Assembly (NCBI RefSeq): GCF_014236795.1
Contig: NZ_CP049017.1
Coordinates: 4,475,001-4,539,000 of the forward strand
DNA length: 64,000 nt
Direction of reading: 5' to 3'
From: Xanthomonas theicola
Lineage (GTDB): Bacteria; Pseudomonadota; Gammaproteobacteria; Xanthomonadales; Xanthomonadaceae
Part shown: in pieces, positions 1 through 9,045 of the stretch
Layout of the letters: each line of letters begins with the position of its first letter
Position numbering within the stretch: the first letter of the stretch is position 1
Made by a program: the position numbers and the translations under genes
The notes under the pieces: model-generated
Databases searched by the model: none
Seen by the model: the letters and a program-made list of their open reading frames with translations, nothing else
Told to the model about the DNA's origin: nothing

Positions 1-1150
<1,150 letters not shown>

Positions 1151-1320
1151 ATAACCTCAAGGTGCTTCCAAGCATCCCTTAGCACGACACACGTCGATCG
1201 CTCTCCAATCGCTCGCTACGTCACACCCTATGAGAGGCTGGCGCCCGTTGCCTTCCTTCGTACACCGCACTTCCGTGCGAGGTCCGAAGCAAGCGACTCG
1301 GCGACGCTCCAACCGTCTCC

Positions 1321-1434
1321 CTGGTGAAATTAGCGCTGTGGAACCACCCGATCCCATCCCGAACTCGGAAGTGAAACGCAGCTGCGCCGATGGTAGTGTG
1401 GCTCAAGCCATGCGAGAGTAGGTCATCGCCAGGG
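1321..1434 (+). rRNA. 5S ribosomal RNA
   Basis: This is a complete 5S rRNA with the conserved gaaccacccgatcccatccc segment and the cgagagtaggtcatcgccag 3' strand that pairs with the 5' end. It follows 23S in the usual order, and the operon terminator begins about 15 bp downstream. Confidence 0.96.
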
Positions 1435-1449
1435 GCTTTACACCCCAAT

Positions 1450-1476
1450 CCCCGTCCGCAAGGACGGGGATTTTTT
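1450..1476 (+). terminator. rRNA operon intrinsic terminator
   Basis: A perfect 8-bp stem (1450-1457 with 1462-1469) with a GCAA tetraloop is followed by six T residues. It sits just after the 5S gene. Confidence 0.9.
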
Positions 1477-1499
1477 ATTGCCTCTGTCCTGGTCTAATT

Positions 1500-1620
1500 C
1501 TCGTGGACCCCTCGATAGGAGATGATCATCCCCTACGAGGACCGAGCCCGACATGACCTTCCGCCCGCGGGTTCACCCCCGTTTTCACCGACACTGACGA
1601 GAAGGCCGATCGAGGCCATG
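1500..1620 (+). repeat. 121-bp direct repeat, left copy (IS3-type end remnant)
   Basis: Positions 1500-1620 are identical by eye to 10291-10411. The unit looks like the left end of an IS3-type element. In the right copy it runs on into an orfA start (MSKRRKFSAE). A diverged inverted relative lies around 11354-11423, upstream of another orfA start. Here the unit is cut at 1620 by the next IS. The two copies bracket the defence-like cargo in the same orientation. Confidence 0.85.
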
Positions 1621-1688
1621 CGACGTCCCCCCGGTTTTGAGTAGCACGGCGATTTGGAGTCCAATCCCCAACGAGACGGAGATTGGAC

Positions 1689-1952
1689 GTGAAGAAGCGC
1701 TTTTCCGAAGAGCAGATCATCGGCTTCCTGCGTGAGGCCGAAGCCGGCGTGGCGGTGAAGGACCTGTGCCGGCGGCACGGGTTCAGCGAGGCCTCCTACT
1801 ACCTGTGGCGCAGCAAGTTCGGCGGCATGAGCGTGCCGGAGGCCAAGCGGCTCAAGGAGCTGGAGGCGGAGAACACGCGGCTGAAGAAGCTGCTGGCCGA
1901 GCAGCTGTTCGAGAACGACGTCATCAAGGACGCCCTGCGAAAAAAGTGGTGA
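1689..1952 (+). CDS. IS3-family transposase OrfA
   Basis: This short protein of about 87 residues has the N-terminal helix-turn-helix of IS3 OrfA (RFSEEQIIGFLREAEAG, then a SEASYYLWRSKFGG recognition helix). A leucine-zipper-like tail rich in K, E and L (LKELEAENTRLKKLL) follows. GTG at 1689 is preferred because a ggag motif lies 7 bp upstream; TTG at 1683 is also in frame. It looks intact, but its partner OrfB lacks the catalytic core, so the element should not move by itself. It could in principle bind its own ends, as OrfA proteins do. Confidence 0.85.
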   Translation: MKKRFSEEQIIGFLREAEAGVAVKDLCRRHGFSEASYYLWRSKFGGMSVPEAKRLKELEAENTRLKKLLAEQLFENDVIKDALRKKW

Positions 1953-2409
1953 CCGCACCGGCGCGCAGGATGCTGGTGCGGCACCTGATGGAGCGCGGGC
2001 TCCCTGAGCGGCGGGCGCTGGCCGTGGTGCGGATGAGCGCCAGCGCGCTGCGCTACGTCCCACGTCCGGATCGCAACGTCGAGCTGCGCGAGCGGATCCT
2101 GGCGCTAGCGCAGCGGTACAAGCGCTACGGCGTCGGGATGATCTATCTGAAGCTGCGGCAGGAGCAGTGGCCGGTGAACTACAAGCGGGTGGAACGGCTG
2201 TATCAGGAGGCCAGGTTGCAGGTGCGCCGGCGCAAGCGGAAGAAGGTGCTGCTGGGCGAGCGCCAACCGTTGCTTCGGCCTGGAACCGCCAACCAGGTCT
2301 GGTCGATGGACTTGAGGAGCGACCGAAGAAGATCTTGGGCGACCTGACCCCGGCCGCCTATGCCCAACAGCTAGCGGCCAAAGCCGCTACGATGAAACCC
2401 GGACTCTAA
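1949..2409 (+). pseudogene. IS3-family transposase OrfB, catalytic core deleted
   Basis: The N-terminal HTH_21-like part is present (AQRYKRYGVGMIYLKLRQEQ, then ANQVWSMD just before the first catalytic Asp region). It then jumps at about 2312-2318 directly to the C-terminal tail (EERPKKILGDLTPAAYAQQL) in another frame. Nearly the whole DDE integrase domain is gone. The same tail type occurs at 10501-10600 on the minus strand. This is a deletion derivative and cannot encode a working transposase. Confidence 0.85.
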
Positions 2410-2440
2410 AGAGCCCCGCTACTGAAGCGGGGGGACGTCG

Positions 2441-2852
2441 GCCGGACAGCAAGACTGGCGGCATGTCCAAGCCCTTGAGCGAAGAAGCCCACCGGCTGCT
2501 TTCGACCGCGCCGCGCCGGGAGGGCTGCCCCTATGTCCTGCCGTCGCCCAAAGACCCGGCCAAGCACCTGACCTATGGCGAGCACTACGGCGGCTGGAGC
2601 CGGGCGCTCAAGGCGGCTGGCGTGCCGCACGTCGGCACGCACGGCATCCGCCACCGCTCGGCGACCGACATTGCCAATTCCGGAATCCCGGTCAAGGTTG
2701 GCATGGTGCTGACGGCACACAAGACCGTGGTGATGTTCATGCGCTACGTCCACACCGAGGACAAGCCCGTGCGGGAAGCCGCCGAACTGGTGGCGAATCG
2801 ACGCAAATCGGTCGTCAGCATGCATCAAGAACCGAAAGAGGTGACCGCATGA
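2441..2852 (+). pseudogene. Tyrosine recombinase/integrase, C-terminal remnant
   Basis: The reading frame is open from the IS end and begins PDSKTGGMSKPLSEEA, which is the strand region after catalytic box I of phage-type integrases. Box II follows: HGIRHRSATDIANSG supplies the H-x-x-R, and AHKTVVMFMRYVH supplies the second His and the Tyr nucleophile. The N-terminal DNA-binding domain and box I Arg are missing because the IS end at 2440 replaced them. The ATG at 2463 is internal, not a native start. It probably mobilised the island once, but that is inference; the truncated copy should be inactive. Confidence 0.82.
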
Positions 2853-2880
2853 TCAGAGGCCAGCAATCCACCTTGCCGCC

Positions 2881-2911
2881 CCAATTGTCGTATCACCGCT
2901 ACGACAATTGG
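2881..2911. repeat. Perfect 12-bp inverted repeat (hairpin) between integrase remnant and toxin gene
   Basis: Positions 2881-2892 pair perfectly with 2900-2911 around a 7-base loop (tcaccgc). No T-run follows, so it is not a classical intrinsic terminator. Its place 80 bp upstream of the toxin-antitoxin operon makes an operator or recombination site possible. Function unknown. Confidence 0.6.
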
Positions 2912-2990
2912 CTCAGTGGCCATCACCGCCTGCGTATCGTACTAAGCACTGGAAAAGTGTGCCCGTTTCGGGTATAGTTTGGAGGTCAAG

Positions 2991-3374
2991 ATGACGCGCA
3001 TCCTCAAGCGAAAGGATTTTGCACGGTGGCAGGCGGGCGAAAAGCTGTCCGATGCCGCCTTGTGCAAAGCGGTTCAGGAGATGGAAAGCGGTCTGATTGA
3101 TGCGGACTTGGGCGGCTTCCTCTACAAGAAACGGGTTGCCCGCCCCGGTGGCGGCAAGAGCGGCGGCTACCGCACGCTGCTGTCGGCACGGATCGGTAGC
3201 CGCTATGTATTCCTGCATGGGTTCCCCAAGAACGACAAGGCGAACATCACGCAAGACGAGAAGAAGGCGCTGCAATTCGCCGGCAAGGTGTTCCTAGATC
3301 TGTCTGCCGAGGCTTTGTCGAAGGCGCTGCAGTCGGGTGTGTTATTGGAGGTGCATTGTGAGCAAAATCATTGA
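2991..3374 (+). CDS. Type II toxin, RelE/HigB-like (PF06296 type)
   Basis: This basic protein of 127 residues has the layout of RelE/HigB-2-type mRNA interferases. It starts MTRILKRKDFARW, has the LGGFLYKKRVARPGGGKSGG strand-turn-strand block, and the core motif GYRTLLSARIGSRYVFLHGF followed by FPKNDKANI. ATG 2991 follows a strong ggaggt RBS (2981-2986); the in-frame TTG at 2979 lies upstream of that RBS. The order is toxin first, antitoxin second, as in higBA systems. The stop overlaps the antitoxin start by 17 bp, so translation is coupled. Family members cleave mRNA on the ribosome; activity here is inferred. Confidence 0.85.
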   Translation: MTRILKRKDFARWQAGEKLSDAALCKAVQEMESGLIDADLGGFLYKKRVARPGGGKSGGYRTLLSARIGSRYVFLHGFPKNDKANITQDEKKALQFAGKVFLDLSAEALSKALQSGVLLEVHCEQNH

Positions 3375-3660
3375 ATCCCTGCGTGGCGACCTGGCTGCGC
3401 TCCACGAAGCGGGAGCGATCAGCAAGGTGACGATGCGCGAGTTCGACGCGATCTGCCCACCACCAGTGCGGGAGTTCAGCGCTGCCGACATCAAACGCCT
3501 GCGCGAAGCCTTGATGTTCAGCCAGCCGGTGTTCGCTCTTCATTTGCACACGTCGGCCTCGACGGTGCGCAAGTGGGAACAAGGTGAAACCCACCCTACT
3601 GGGCCAGCGCTCAAACTGCTCAACGTCATCGCCGACAAGGGCCTGCAGGCCATCATCTGA
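3358..3660 (+). CDS. Antitoxin, HigA/NadS-like Xre-family HTH protein
   Basis: This 100-residue protein starts at GTG 3358 with ggagg at 3347-3351. It carries a C-terminal Xre-type helix-turn-helix (REALMFSQPVFALHLHTSAS, then TVRKWEQGETHPTGPALKLL), the usual DNA-binding half of HigA-type antitoxins. The N-terminal half (SKIIESLRGDLAALHEAGA) would be the toxin-contact and dimer region. The gene overlaps the toxin gene and most likely autoregulates the operon, perhaps through the hairpin at 2881-2911. The protein is intact, so the toxin-antitoxin pair may still function. Confidence 0.83.
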   Translation: MSKIIESLRGDLAALHEAGAISKVTMREFDAICPPPVREFSAADIKRLREALMFSQPVFALHLHTSASTVRKWEQGETHPTGPALKLLNVIADKGLQAII

Positions 3661-3682
3661 TGCCTGACGAGGGAGACAGGCA

Positions 3683-4513
3683 TTGGCGACGCGAATTACC
3701 CCTTTCAGCTCACAGCATCTTGAAGCCGCCTGCCGCGTGCTCGCCGATACCGAACGCGGTCTGAGCAGTACACAGATCGAGCGGCTGCTGCAGGAAATCG
3801 AAGTTGCCGACACGTCGCCCGGCATGACAAAGTGGAAGCGGTTGTTCAATGCGCTGGCCGGTGCGCAGAACCACCACCAGATCGGCAACCATCTCATCAT
3901 GTTCATCAATCGCGCGATGAACCCGGTGAACTACGCCCGCGATCCCGCGACGTTCGCTTGGCGGCGCGACGAACTCAATGTCGTCCTTGCCTTCTCCGGT
4001 TTCTACGTGCGCGATGACGGCAAGGTTGCTCACGCCGATAAAGCCACGACGCTTGATGCCGCCCGCGCCCGCGCGGGACGATTCAAGGCCGCACTAGAAA
4101 GCCGCGTCGTCCATGCGGAAGTGCTGAACTACTGCCGCGCCGAGTTGCTGGACGAAAACTACTTCCATGCCGTGTTCGAGGCAACGAAAGGTGTTGCGGA
4201 GCGGATTCGCCTGCTGTCGGGCCTTAACGGCGACGGTGCGGACTTGGTGAACAAGGCATTCGCAGGTCAGCAACCCGTTCTCGCCTTGGGACCGCTCTCC
4301 ACCGAGTCCGAAAAGAGCGAGCAGAAAGGCTTTGCCAACCTGCTGATCGGCTTATTTGGCGCCGTGCGCAATCCGCTGGCCCATGCGCCCAAGACGAATT
4401 GGCCCATGTCCGAACAGGATGCACTGGACATCCTGACGCTGGTATCGCTGATTCACCGCAAGCTGGATGGCACCACGAAAGTAAATATCCCCCGGCAAAG
4501 CCGGGGGCTTTAG
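3683..4513 (+). CDS. TIGR02391 (Ymh) family protein, putative HEPN ribonuclease
   Basis: This 276-residue protein starts at TTG 3683 with gggag 8 bp upstream. It begins 22 bp after the antitoxin stop and so probably shares its transcript. The C-terminal half (about 160-265) matches the Ymh/TIGR02391 domain: NYFHAVFEATKGVAERIR, then AGQQPVLALGPL, then a FGAVRNPLAHAP helix. RNPLAH fits the R-x4-H signature of HEPN RNases, with the polar residue after Arg that active members have. The last ten residues (VNIPRQSRGL) are encoded inside the IS200-like hairpin, so the native C-terminus was replaced. Members sit in defence and restriction islands. Function by homology only. Confidence 0.7.
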   Translation: MATRITPFSSQHLEAACRVLADTERGLSSTQIERLLQEIEVADTSPGMTKWKRLFNALAGAQNHHQIGNHLIMFINRAMNPVNYARDPATFAWRRDELNVVLAFSGFYVRDDGKVAHADKATTLDAARARAGRFKAALESRVVHAEVLNYCRAELLDENYFHAVFEATKGVAERIRLLSGLNGDGADLVNKAFAGQQPVLALGPLSTESEKSEQKGFANLLIGLFGAVRNPLAHAPKTNWPMSEQDALDILTLVSLIHRKLDGTTKVNIPRQSRGL

Positions 4514-5125
4514 AGATGTGAGCCGCTCAAAGCGGCTGCGGGAGCGCTACGCGCCTCCCTTGTTAGGGCCACCTGAAGGTGGCCGACTACCTCAGCAACT
4601 GCAATTGGTCCAAGCGCCGATCTTCCGCCTCTTGGTTCTGGATGTATGCCCCGATCAACCCTTCATCCCGACCTACCCTCGTAACGAAGTAACCTCGCGC
4701 CCAGAAGCTCTGCCCTACAAAGTTCCGCTTCCGCTCCACATACACCCGCGCTAGGTGGATGGCGCTCTTGCCCTTGATATAGCCCACCACCTGCGACACC
4801 GCCTACTTCGGCGGAATCTTCAACAGCATATGGACGTGATCTGGCATCAGATGGCCCTCCTCGACCCGGCTCTCCTTCTGCTCGGCCAATCGCCGGAACA
4901 CCTCTCCTAGATGCTTCCTCAGACCCACATACAGTGTCTTACGGCGACACTTCGGTATGAACACAACGTGGTACAGACACTCCCACCTGGTGTGACTTAA
5001 GCTCTCAAACTCATCCATCTCGGTTTCTCCGTCTCGTGTGCTTGGCCGCTCACGTTGCGGAGTCTCCGGGATGGACTCCCGGATACGTCAAACTTCTACT
5101 GCCTCCCCGGCAGAGCCGGGGGAAC
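4477..5125 (-). mobile_element. IS200-like (IS200/IS605 family) element remnant
   Basis: The segment is bounded by hairpin-rich ends typical of single-strand transposition: a perfect stem within 4488-4507, others around 4521-4537 and 4567-4584, and one near 5104-5122. It contains only a minus-strand TnpA broken by a stop. The left end (4477-4509) recurs inverted at 10258-10290. The element entered the end of the Ymh gene and lies directly upstream of the next cargo gene. Exact borders are uncertain. Confidence 0.65.
4587..5018 (-). pseudogene. tnpA: IS200-type transposase TnpA, broken by an in-frame stop
   Basis: The N-terminal piece (4803-5018) starts MDEFESLSHTRWECLYHVVF and holds the HUH motif in MPDHVHMLLKIPPK. 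A TAG follows at about 4800-4802, where homologues have Tyr. The frame then continues as AVSQVVGYIKGKSAIHLARV to FWARGYFVTRVGRD and AYIQNQEAEDR, which carries the probable nucleophile Tyr. A single base change would restore about 143 residues, the normal IS200 length. Both catalytic halves are intact but separated by the stop, so the gene is probably dead unless the stop is read through. Confidence 0.83.
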
Positions 5126-5171
5126 TCTCAGGTTGGTTTAGCGGCCGTATCGCCGTAAGGGAGAGACAGGA

Positions 5172-6455
5172 ATGGACGAGGCGATCATTGTCTTCTCTCG
5201 AAAAGGGATTTTCCAGACCACGATTGCCGCGCGCGACGTTCGCAGCCGGGAACATGCGCGCAAGCTGTGGCCCTTGGTGTCTCCAGGCGAAGAGCGCCAG
5301 ATGGTGACATGGGTCAGCCCCTCCTTTGAAAGCGGGAAGCTGCGTCGGCGATCCCATTTCCGCGTACTTCCTGTCCAGCATACCTTTAACCCCAAAGCGC
5401 ACTTCGACGATGAAGAAGCCAGCCGATGGCGCGCCGTGCAGGAAAGTCCCGAACACCGGCGGGCGAAAGAACTTGTCGCGGCCGAACTCTCACGACGTTT
5501 GAATGCCGGGCTTGCGATGCCGTGGGCGTTCAAGGATATGGATGCGTCGGACTATCCGCTGGAAGGCAACTTGTTGCTCGGCGCCGATCAGGTGGCAACC
5601 GAGCATCCCCTGGAGACGCCATTCGGCAGCAAATTCCGGCTCGACGTTGCCGTGCTCGGCCCCCCGGTCCAGGCTGAACCGATGGTGCTGGGCGGCGTTG
5701 AAATCGAACTCGGCCACGCCTTCGACGGGCGCAAGGCCCTTATCGGGAAGTCGCTCGGATTCCCGCTCATCTCCATCGACATCACCGAGATGACGCTGGA
5801 CGAACTCACGCCCGAGTGGGCACGGCAGGTATTGACTGCGACCACGCGGAGCCACGAGCAAGGACGCCGGCAGACCTACATCTATCTCCACGACCTGCTG
5901 TACCCCCTCTACGCGCAATTGCCGGCGTTTCTGGACGATGAGCAGCGCCATCAGTTCCTTGTGTTTGCCGACGATGAGACCCTGAACAAGTTGGTCCGCT
6001 GGATGAACCTGCTCGCCGAAAAGCTGGAGTACCCGAAGGGTACGGTCGCCGTTGCCTTGGTCAATGGCAAGAACGAACAGTCGCGCAAGATGCTGGAACG
6101 CGCGGGACAAGTCGTTGGCCCCGACTGGAGCGAGTTCAACGGCCAGCGATGCCTACGACTGACCCTGCCGCGTCCCAAAGGCCCGGCGGATCTCCAGGCC
6201 CATCGCTTCCACATGACGATGGCGCGCATCCTGCTGTCGCACACGGATGCGCTCGTTGGCTACAAGTATTGCAACGGCGTAGACAACAACCACCCTGAAG
6301 AAGACGTGTGGGTTGCGCATCGCTGGATCGCCGACTTGAAAACCCATACCCAGCATCGCGTCTTGCCGAAGCGTCTGGCCGAACCGATCAACAGGTTGAT
6401 CGCGGTGGTTTCAGACCTGCATCGCAATCACGAAGCAGCTAGCCAAGGGGCGTGA
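5172..6455 (+). CDS. CoiA-like protein with PD-(D/E)XK nuclease-type motif
   Basis: This 427-residue soluble protein has no signal peptide. ATG 5172 follows an aagggagagac RBS. The central block contains FRLDVAVLG (Asp158), GGVEIELGHAFDGRKAL (Glu177, Glu179, His182, Lys188) and then GFPLISIDITEM. This arrangement (D, then E-x-E, then a helix with basic residues, then a strand ending IDI) matches the nuclease core of CoiA-like proteins. The N-terminal 90 residues and the C-terminal helical third (ending around residue 420) are not recognised. It lies between the IS200 remnant and the convergent ATPase gene, so a defence role is plausible. The nuclease assignment rests on motif reading alone. 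Confidence 0.6.
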   Translation: MDEAIIVFSRKGIFQTTIAARDVRSREHARKLWPLVSPGEERQMVTWVSPSFESGKLRRRSHFRVLPVQHTFNPKAHFDDEEASRWRAVQESPEHRRAKELVAAELSRRLNAGLAMPWAFKDMDASDYPLEGNLLLGADQVATEHPLETPFGSKFRLDVAVLGPPVQAEPMVLGGVEIELGHAFDGRKALIGKSLGFPLISIDITEMTLDELTPEWARQVLTATTRSHEQGRRQTYIYLHDLLYPLYAQLPAFLDDEQRHQFLVFADDETLNKLVRWMNLLAEKLEYPKGTVAVALVNGKNEQSRKMLERAGQVVGPDWSEFNGQRCLRLTLPRPKGPADLQAHRFHMTMARILLSHTDALVGYKYCNGVDNNHPEEDVWVAHRWIADLKTHTQHRVLPKRLAEPINRLIAVVSDLHRNHEAASQGA

Positions 6456-6573
6456 CCAACTTGACGCCTCGTGCGGTCATGGTGGACGGCTTGCAGCGGA
6501 CAACAAGGCGAGCACGGTTACAGGCCCCCGCAGCACGATAGTTTGTCCGGTTAATGCACTCGATTCGGTTGAT

Positions 6574-9045
6574 TCAAGCTGGCGCACCCTGCACGCCAGC
6601 CCCCACGGCAACCGGCGGCCCAGCCTTGCGCTTCTTGGCAGTCTCTTCCGAACGCTTGTGCACCTGTGCTCGCCAGTTTTCCAGCGCGAGGATGTCTGCG
6701 AGCAGTTCGTCCGGCTCAGGAACGGCAACGCCCCCCATCATCGCCTTGTCATGGGCGTAGTTGGAGCACTTGCTCATCCACGCATTGACCTGCGCGTAGT
6801 CATCATCGTCCACACTCACACCGACGAGCCGTTGTGTCTCCACGCCTTTACGGAAGCGGAGAATGACTTCGCGCAGGAGGACTTCCTCCACCGCTCGTTC
6901 CCATGCCATACGCAGGCGGAAGTAGGCATCAACGGTCTGCCGGTGATGCTCCTGCTGGTCGCCATCTTTGTGTAGCTTGGCAATGACCTGTTGTTGCGCT
7001 TTCAGCGCGCCGATGCGCTTGCTGGCGTTCTTTCCCTCAAACGGCAATTCCGGGTCCGCTATGCCAAAGCCTTCCGCACGCCGCGTCAGGCTTTGCGTAA
7101 CCACCGTGGCGCCCACCTGTTTCGCCTCCTCGGCCAACAAGCAGAGGAAATAGATGTCGTGCGTGAAAATGATGACCTGCCGCTGCACCGCTTCACCAGC
7201 GAGGCGCCTGGCCACGCGCTCGCGCCGACGGTGATCGAGCGATGACACTGGATCGTCGAAGACGATCCCTCCCTTGCCACCGCTCAACCCTACCTCAGCA
7301 AGGAACGAGCCGATCGCGATGGCGCGTTGCTCGCCTTCGCTCAGGATTTCACCCGGGCTACGAACTTGCGGAAGCTGTAACTTCAGCTTGTGCAGCGCTT
7401 TGCCTCTATCGGCTCGGCTTTGCAGAGAAACACTCAGGCTTCCTACGCCCAAGGCTTTGAATTCGCGGTTCAACGCATCGGCCAGTTCCTTGGAGACGAC
7501 TTTTTCCGCCAGTTCCGATGCCTTGAGGGATATGGCATTTGTCCTGACGGCGGTCAGGCAGTTCTTCAGCTTCCCTTGGTGTTCCAGCTTCGCAACCGCC
7601 GTAACCACAGCATCCTTGACCTGGCTGAGTTTTACGCGGGCGTCCAACTCGCCAAGTTGCTTCTGCAAGGCCGCGCGGGCGTCTTCATTCGAGGCCTTCT
7701 CCAATGCCTCCGCTTCAGCGTTCAGCTTGTCAGCGAGCATCTGCAACCGTTCAGCCGGGCTGACTAGCGCTTGATCCAGCCCCGTCCAGTCATGGGAGAC
7801 GATCGCAGCCTTGATCGCCTCATGCCGAACCGTCAGTGCGGCCTCGAAAGCCTTTGTGTCGGCTACCAGATGTGGGTCGATTTCTTCAATTTCCGCCTGC
7901 GTCGCCTCATCAAGGTTCAACGCCATGACCGAGGCGGCAAACGGACGGTACTCGGCAGCGAGCGCTTGGCGCCGCGCCTGGGCCGTCTTCTCCGCTTCCG
8001 CTTGTATGAACGCCTCGAATCGCAGCAACCGTTCCGCGCCTGCAGCCAGCGGCTGCTGACACAGCGGGCACGAGGCGTCTGCGCCCAAATCTGGGAACTG
8101 TTTGTCTGGATGCGCTTCTAGCGCGAACTTCCGGGCTGCGTCGAACAGTTCCCGCCACGCTTCTCCCCCAGTTCCCGGCAGAAGGTTTTCCCCTTCCTTG
8201 AAGTTCTTCGCTGCGAGGGCTGCGGCAGTCTGCGCCGCGCGGAAACTATCGGCCAGGGCTTTCAACTTGGCGACGGCTTCGGCGGCGACTACAAGTCCTT
8301 TCTCGGTGGCATTTTTGCTGATAGCCGCAATGCGGCGCGCGCGTAAGCGCAAGAGGCCAGCTTTCTCTTTCGGGTTGTTCTCTTTGAGGCTTTTCTCAAG
8401 CGTTTCCCGCTGCTCAAGTTCTTCAGTTTTAAGAGCGGCAAGCGCTTCAATCTGTGCAGTAGTCGTTTTTGCAGAAAGCCCCGTTATCAGCTTGCCGACG
8501 GCCGTTTCTCCCTGCAATGGGGCGAATGCGGTGAGGTCTACAGCTGACTGCTTTTGCTCGGCCTCAACGGAGATTTTGAGTTGTTGGCATACCTTGGCGA
8601 GTGCCTCGAATACTTCCAGACCATACGGCACGTAGGAGAAATCGTCTTCCGTATCCAAATATGCGCGTGCGCAATGCGCATCGAATATTGCGAACGACGA
8701 AAGCTCTGCCGGTGCCTCTTTGCCCTGTTGCCACACCACCTCTTGGGAAGCACCGTCAATCGCTATATCAAACGACGCTTTGGCATTGCCGGCTTTGGCC
8801 CCGGGCAAGTTAGCATTGGGGTGGATGGGTTCCGATTGATCGCGCGCCCGACAGGCACGCTTGAGAACACGCGAGTATCCTGATTTGCCAGAACCGTTAT
8901 CGCCGTATATGACAGTCATGCCGACCGGACCAACCGCCAACTGCTGATTTTCTGCAATAGCGTTGACGTTACGCAGATTCTTGATGGCCCGTAGTTCGAT
9001 ATGCGTGTTCGCCTCGACCTGGACCGGCCAGCCTTTCGTAGACAT
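6574..9045 (-). CDS. SMC-like AAA_13 ATPase with zinc hook, N-terminus replaced by IS end
   Basis: This protein of about 823 residues reads as an ABC/SMC-type ATPase. Walker A GDNGSGKS lies at 48-55, long coiled coil runs to about 320 with a CPLC zinc-hook motif at 326-329, a second coil runs to about 530, then signature LSEGE (567-571), Walker B IVFDDP (593-598), D-loop SSLDH and H-loop FTHDI. The C-terminal 100 residues are helical (RMAWERAVEEVLL at 711-723, NYAHD at 761-765) and may be an effector domain, as in PrrC/RloC anticodon nucleases. The ATG at 9045 and the first residues (MSTKGWPVQ) come from the inverted repeat of the upstream IS3, so the native N-terminal region is missing. Expression now depends on the IS. 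Confidence 0.72.
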   Translation of the reverse strand: MSTKGWPVQVEANTHIELRAIKNLRNVNAIAENQQLAVGPVGMTVIYGDNGSGKSGYSRVLKRACRARDQSEPIHPNANLPGAKAGNAKASFDIAIDGASQEVVWQQGKEAPAELSSFAIFDAHCARAYLDTEDDFSYVPYGLEVFEALAKVCQQLKISVEAEQKQSAVDLTAFAPLQGETAVGKLITGLSAKTTTAQIEALAALKTEELEQRETLEKSLKENNPKEKAGLLRLRARRIAAISKNATEKGLVVAAEAVAKLKALADSFRAAQTAAALAAKNFKEGENLLPGTGGEAWRELFDAARKFALEAHPDKQFPDLGADASCPLCQQPLAAGAERLLRFEAFIQAEAEKTAQARRQALAAEYRPFAASVMALNLDEATQAEIEEIDPHLVADTKAFEAALTVRHEAIKAAIVSHDWTGLDQALVSPAERLQMLADKLNAEAEALEKASNEDARAALQKQLGELDARVKLSQVKDAVVTAVAKLEHQGKLKNCLTAVRTNAISLKASELAEKVVSKELADALNREFKALGVGSLSVSLQSRADRGKALHKLKLQLPQVRSPGEILSEGEQRAIAIGSFLAEVGLSGGKGGIVFDDPVSSLDHRRRERVARRLAGEAVQRQVIIFTHDIYFLCLLAEEAKQVGATVVTQSLTRRAEGFGIADPELPFEGKNASKRIGALKAQQQVIAKLHKDGDQQEHHRQTVDAYFRLRMAWERAVEEVLLREVILRFRKGVETQRLVGVSVDDDDYAQVNAWMSKCSNYAHDKAMMGGVAVPEPDELLADILALENWRAQVHKRSEETAKKRKAGPPVAVGAGVQGAPA

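Larger units (their letters stand above)
1621..2440 (+). mobile_element. IS3-family element, internally deleted
   Basis: Terminal inverted repeats are visible: positions 1621-1634 match the reverse complement of 2427-2440 at 13 of 14 bases. Between them lie an intact orfA and an orfB that is missing its catalytic middle. At about 820 bp the element is clearly shorter than a normal IS3 member (1.2-1.3 kb). A relative in the opposite orientation begins at about 10467. No target duplication is visible (flanks catg and gccg). It interrupts the tyrosine recombinase remnant that follows. Confidence 0.85.

Noticed and set aside
1151..1320. tRNA in the 23S-5S spacer
   Set aside because: No cloverleaf, T-loop (ttcgaatc-type) or CCA end can be formed by eye.
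2463..2852. Small intact integrase starting at ATG 2463
   Set aside because: The frame continues upstream into integrase-like residues up to the IS end, so this ATG is internal and the gene is truncated.
2963..2985. Promoter with tatagt as -10 for the toxin gene
   Set aside because: It would place the transcription start inside the RBS, so the real promoter is probably further upstream.
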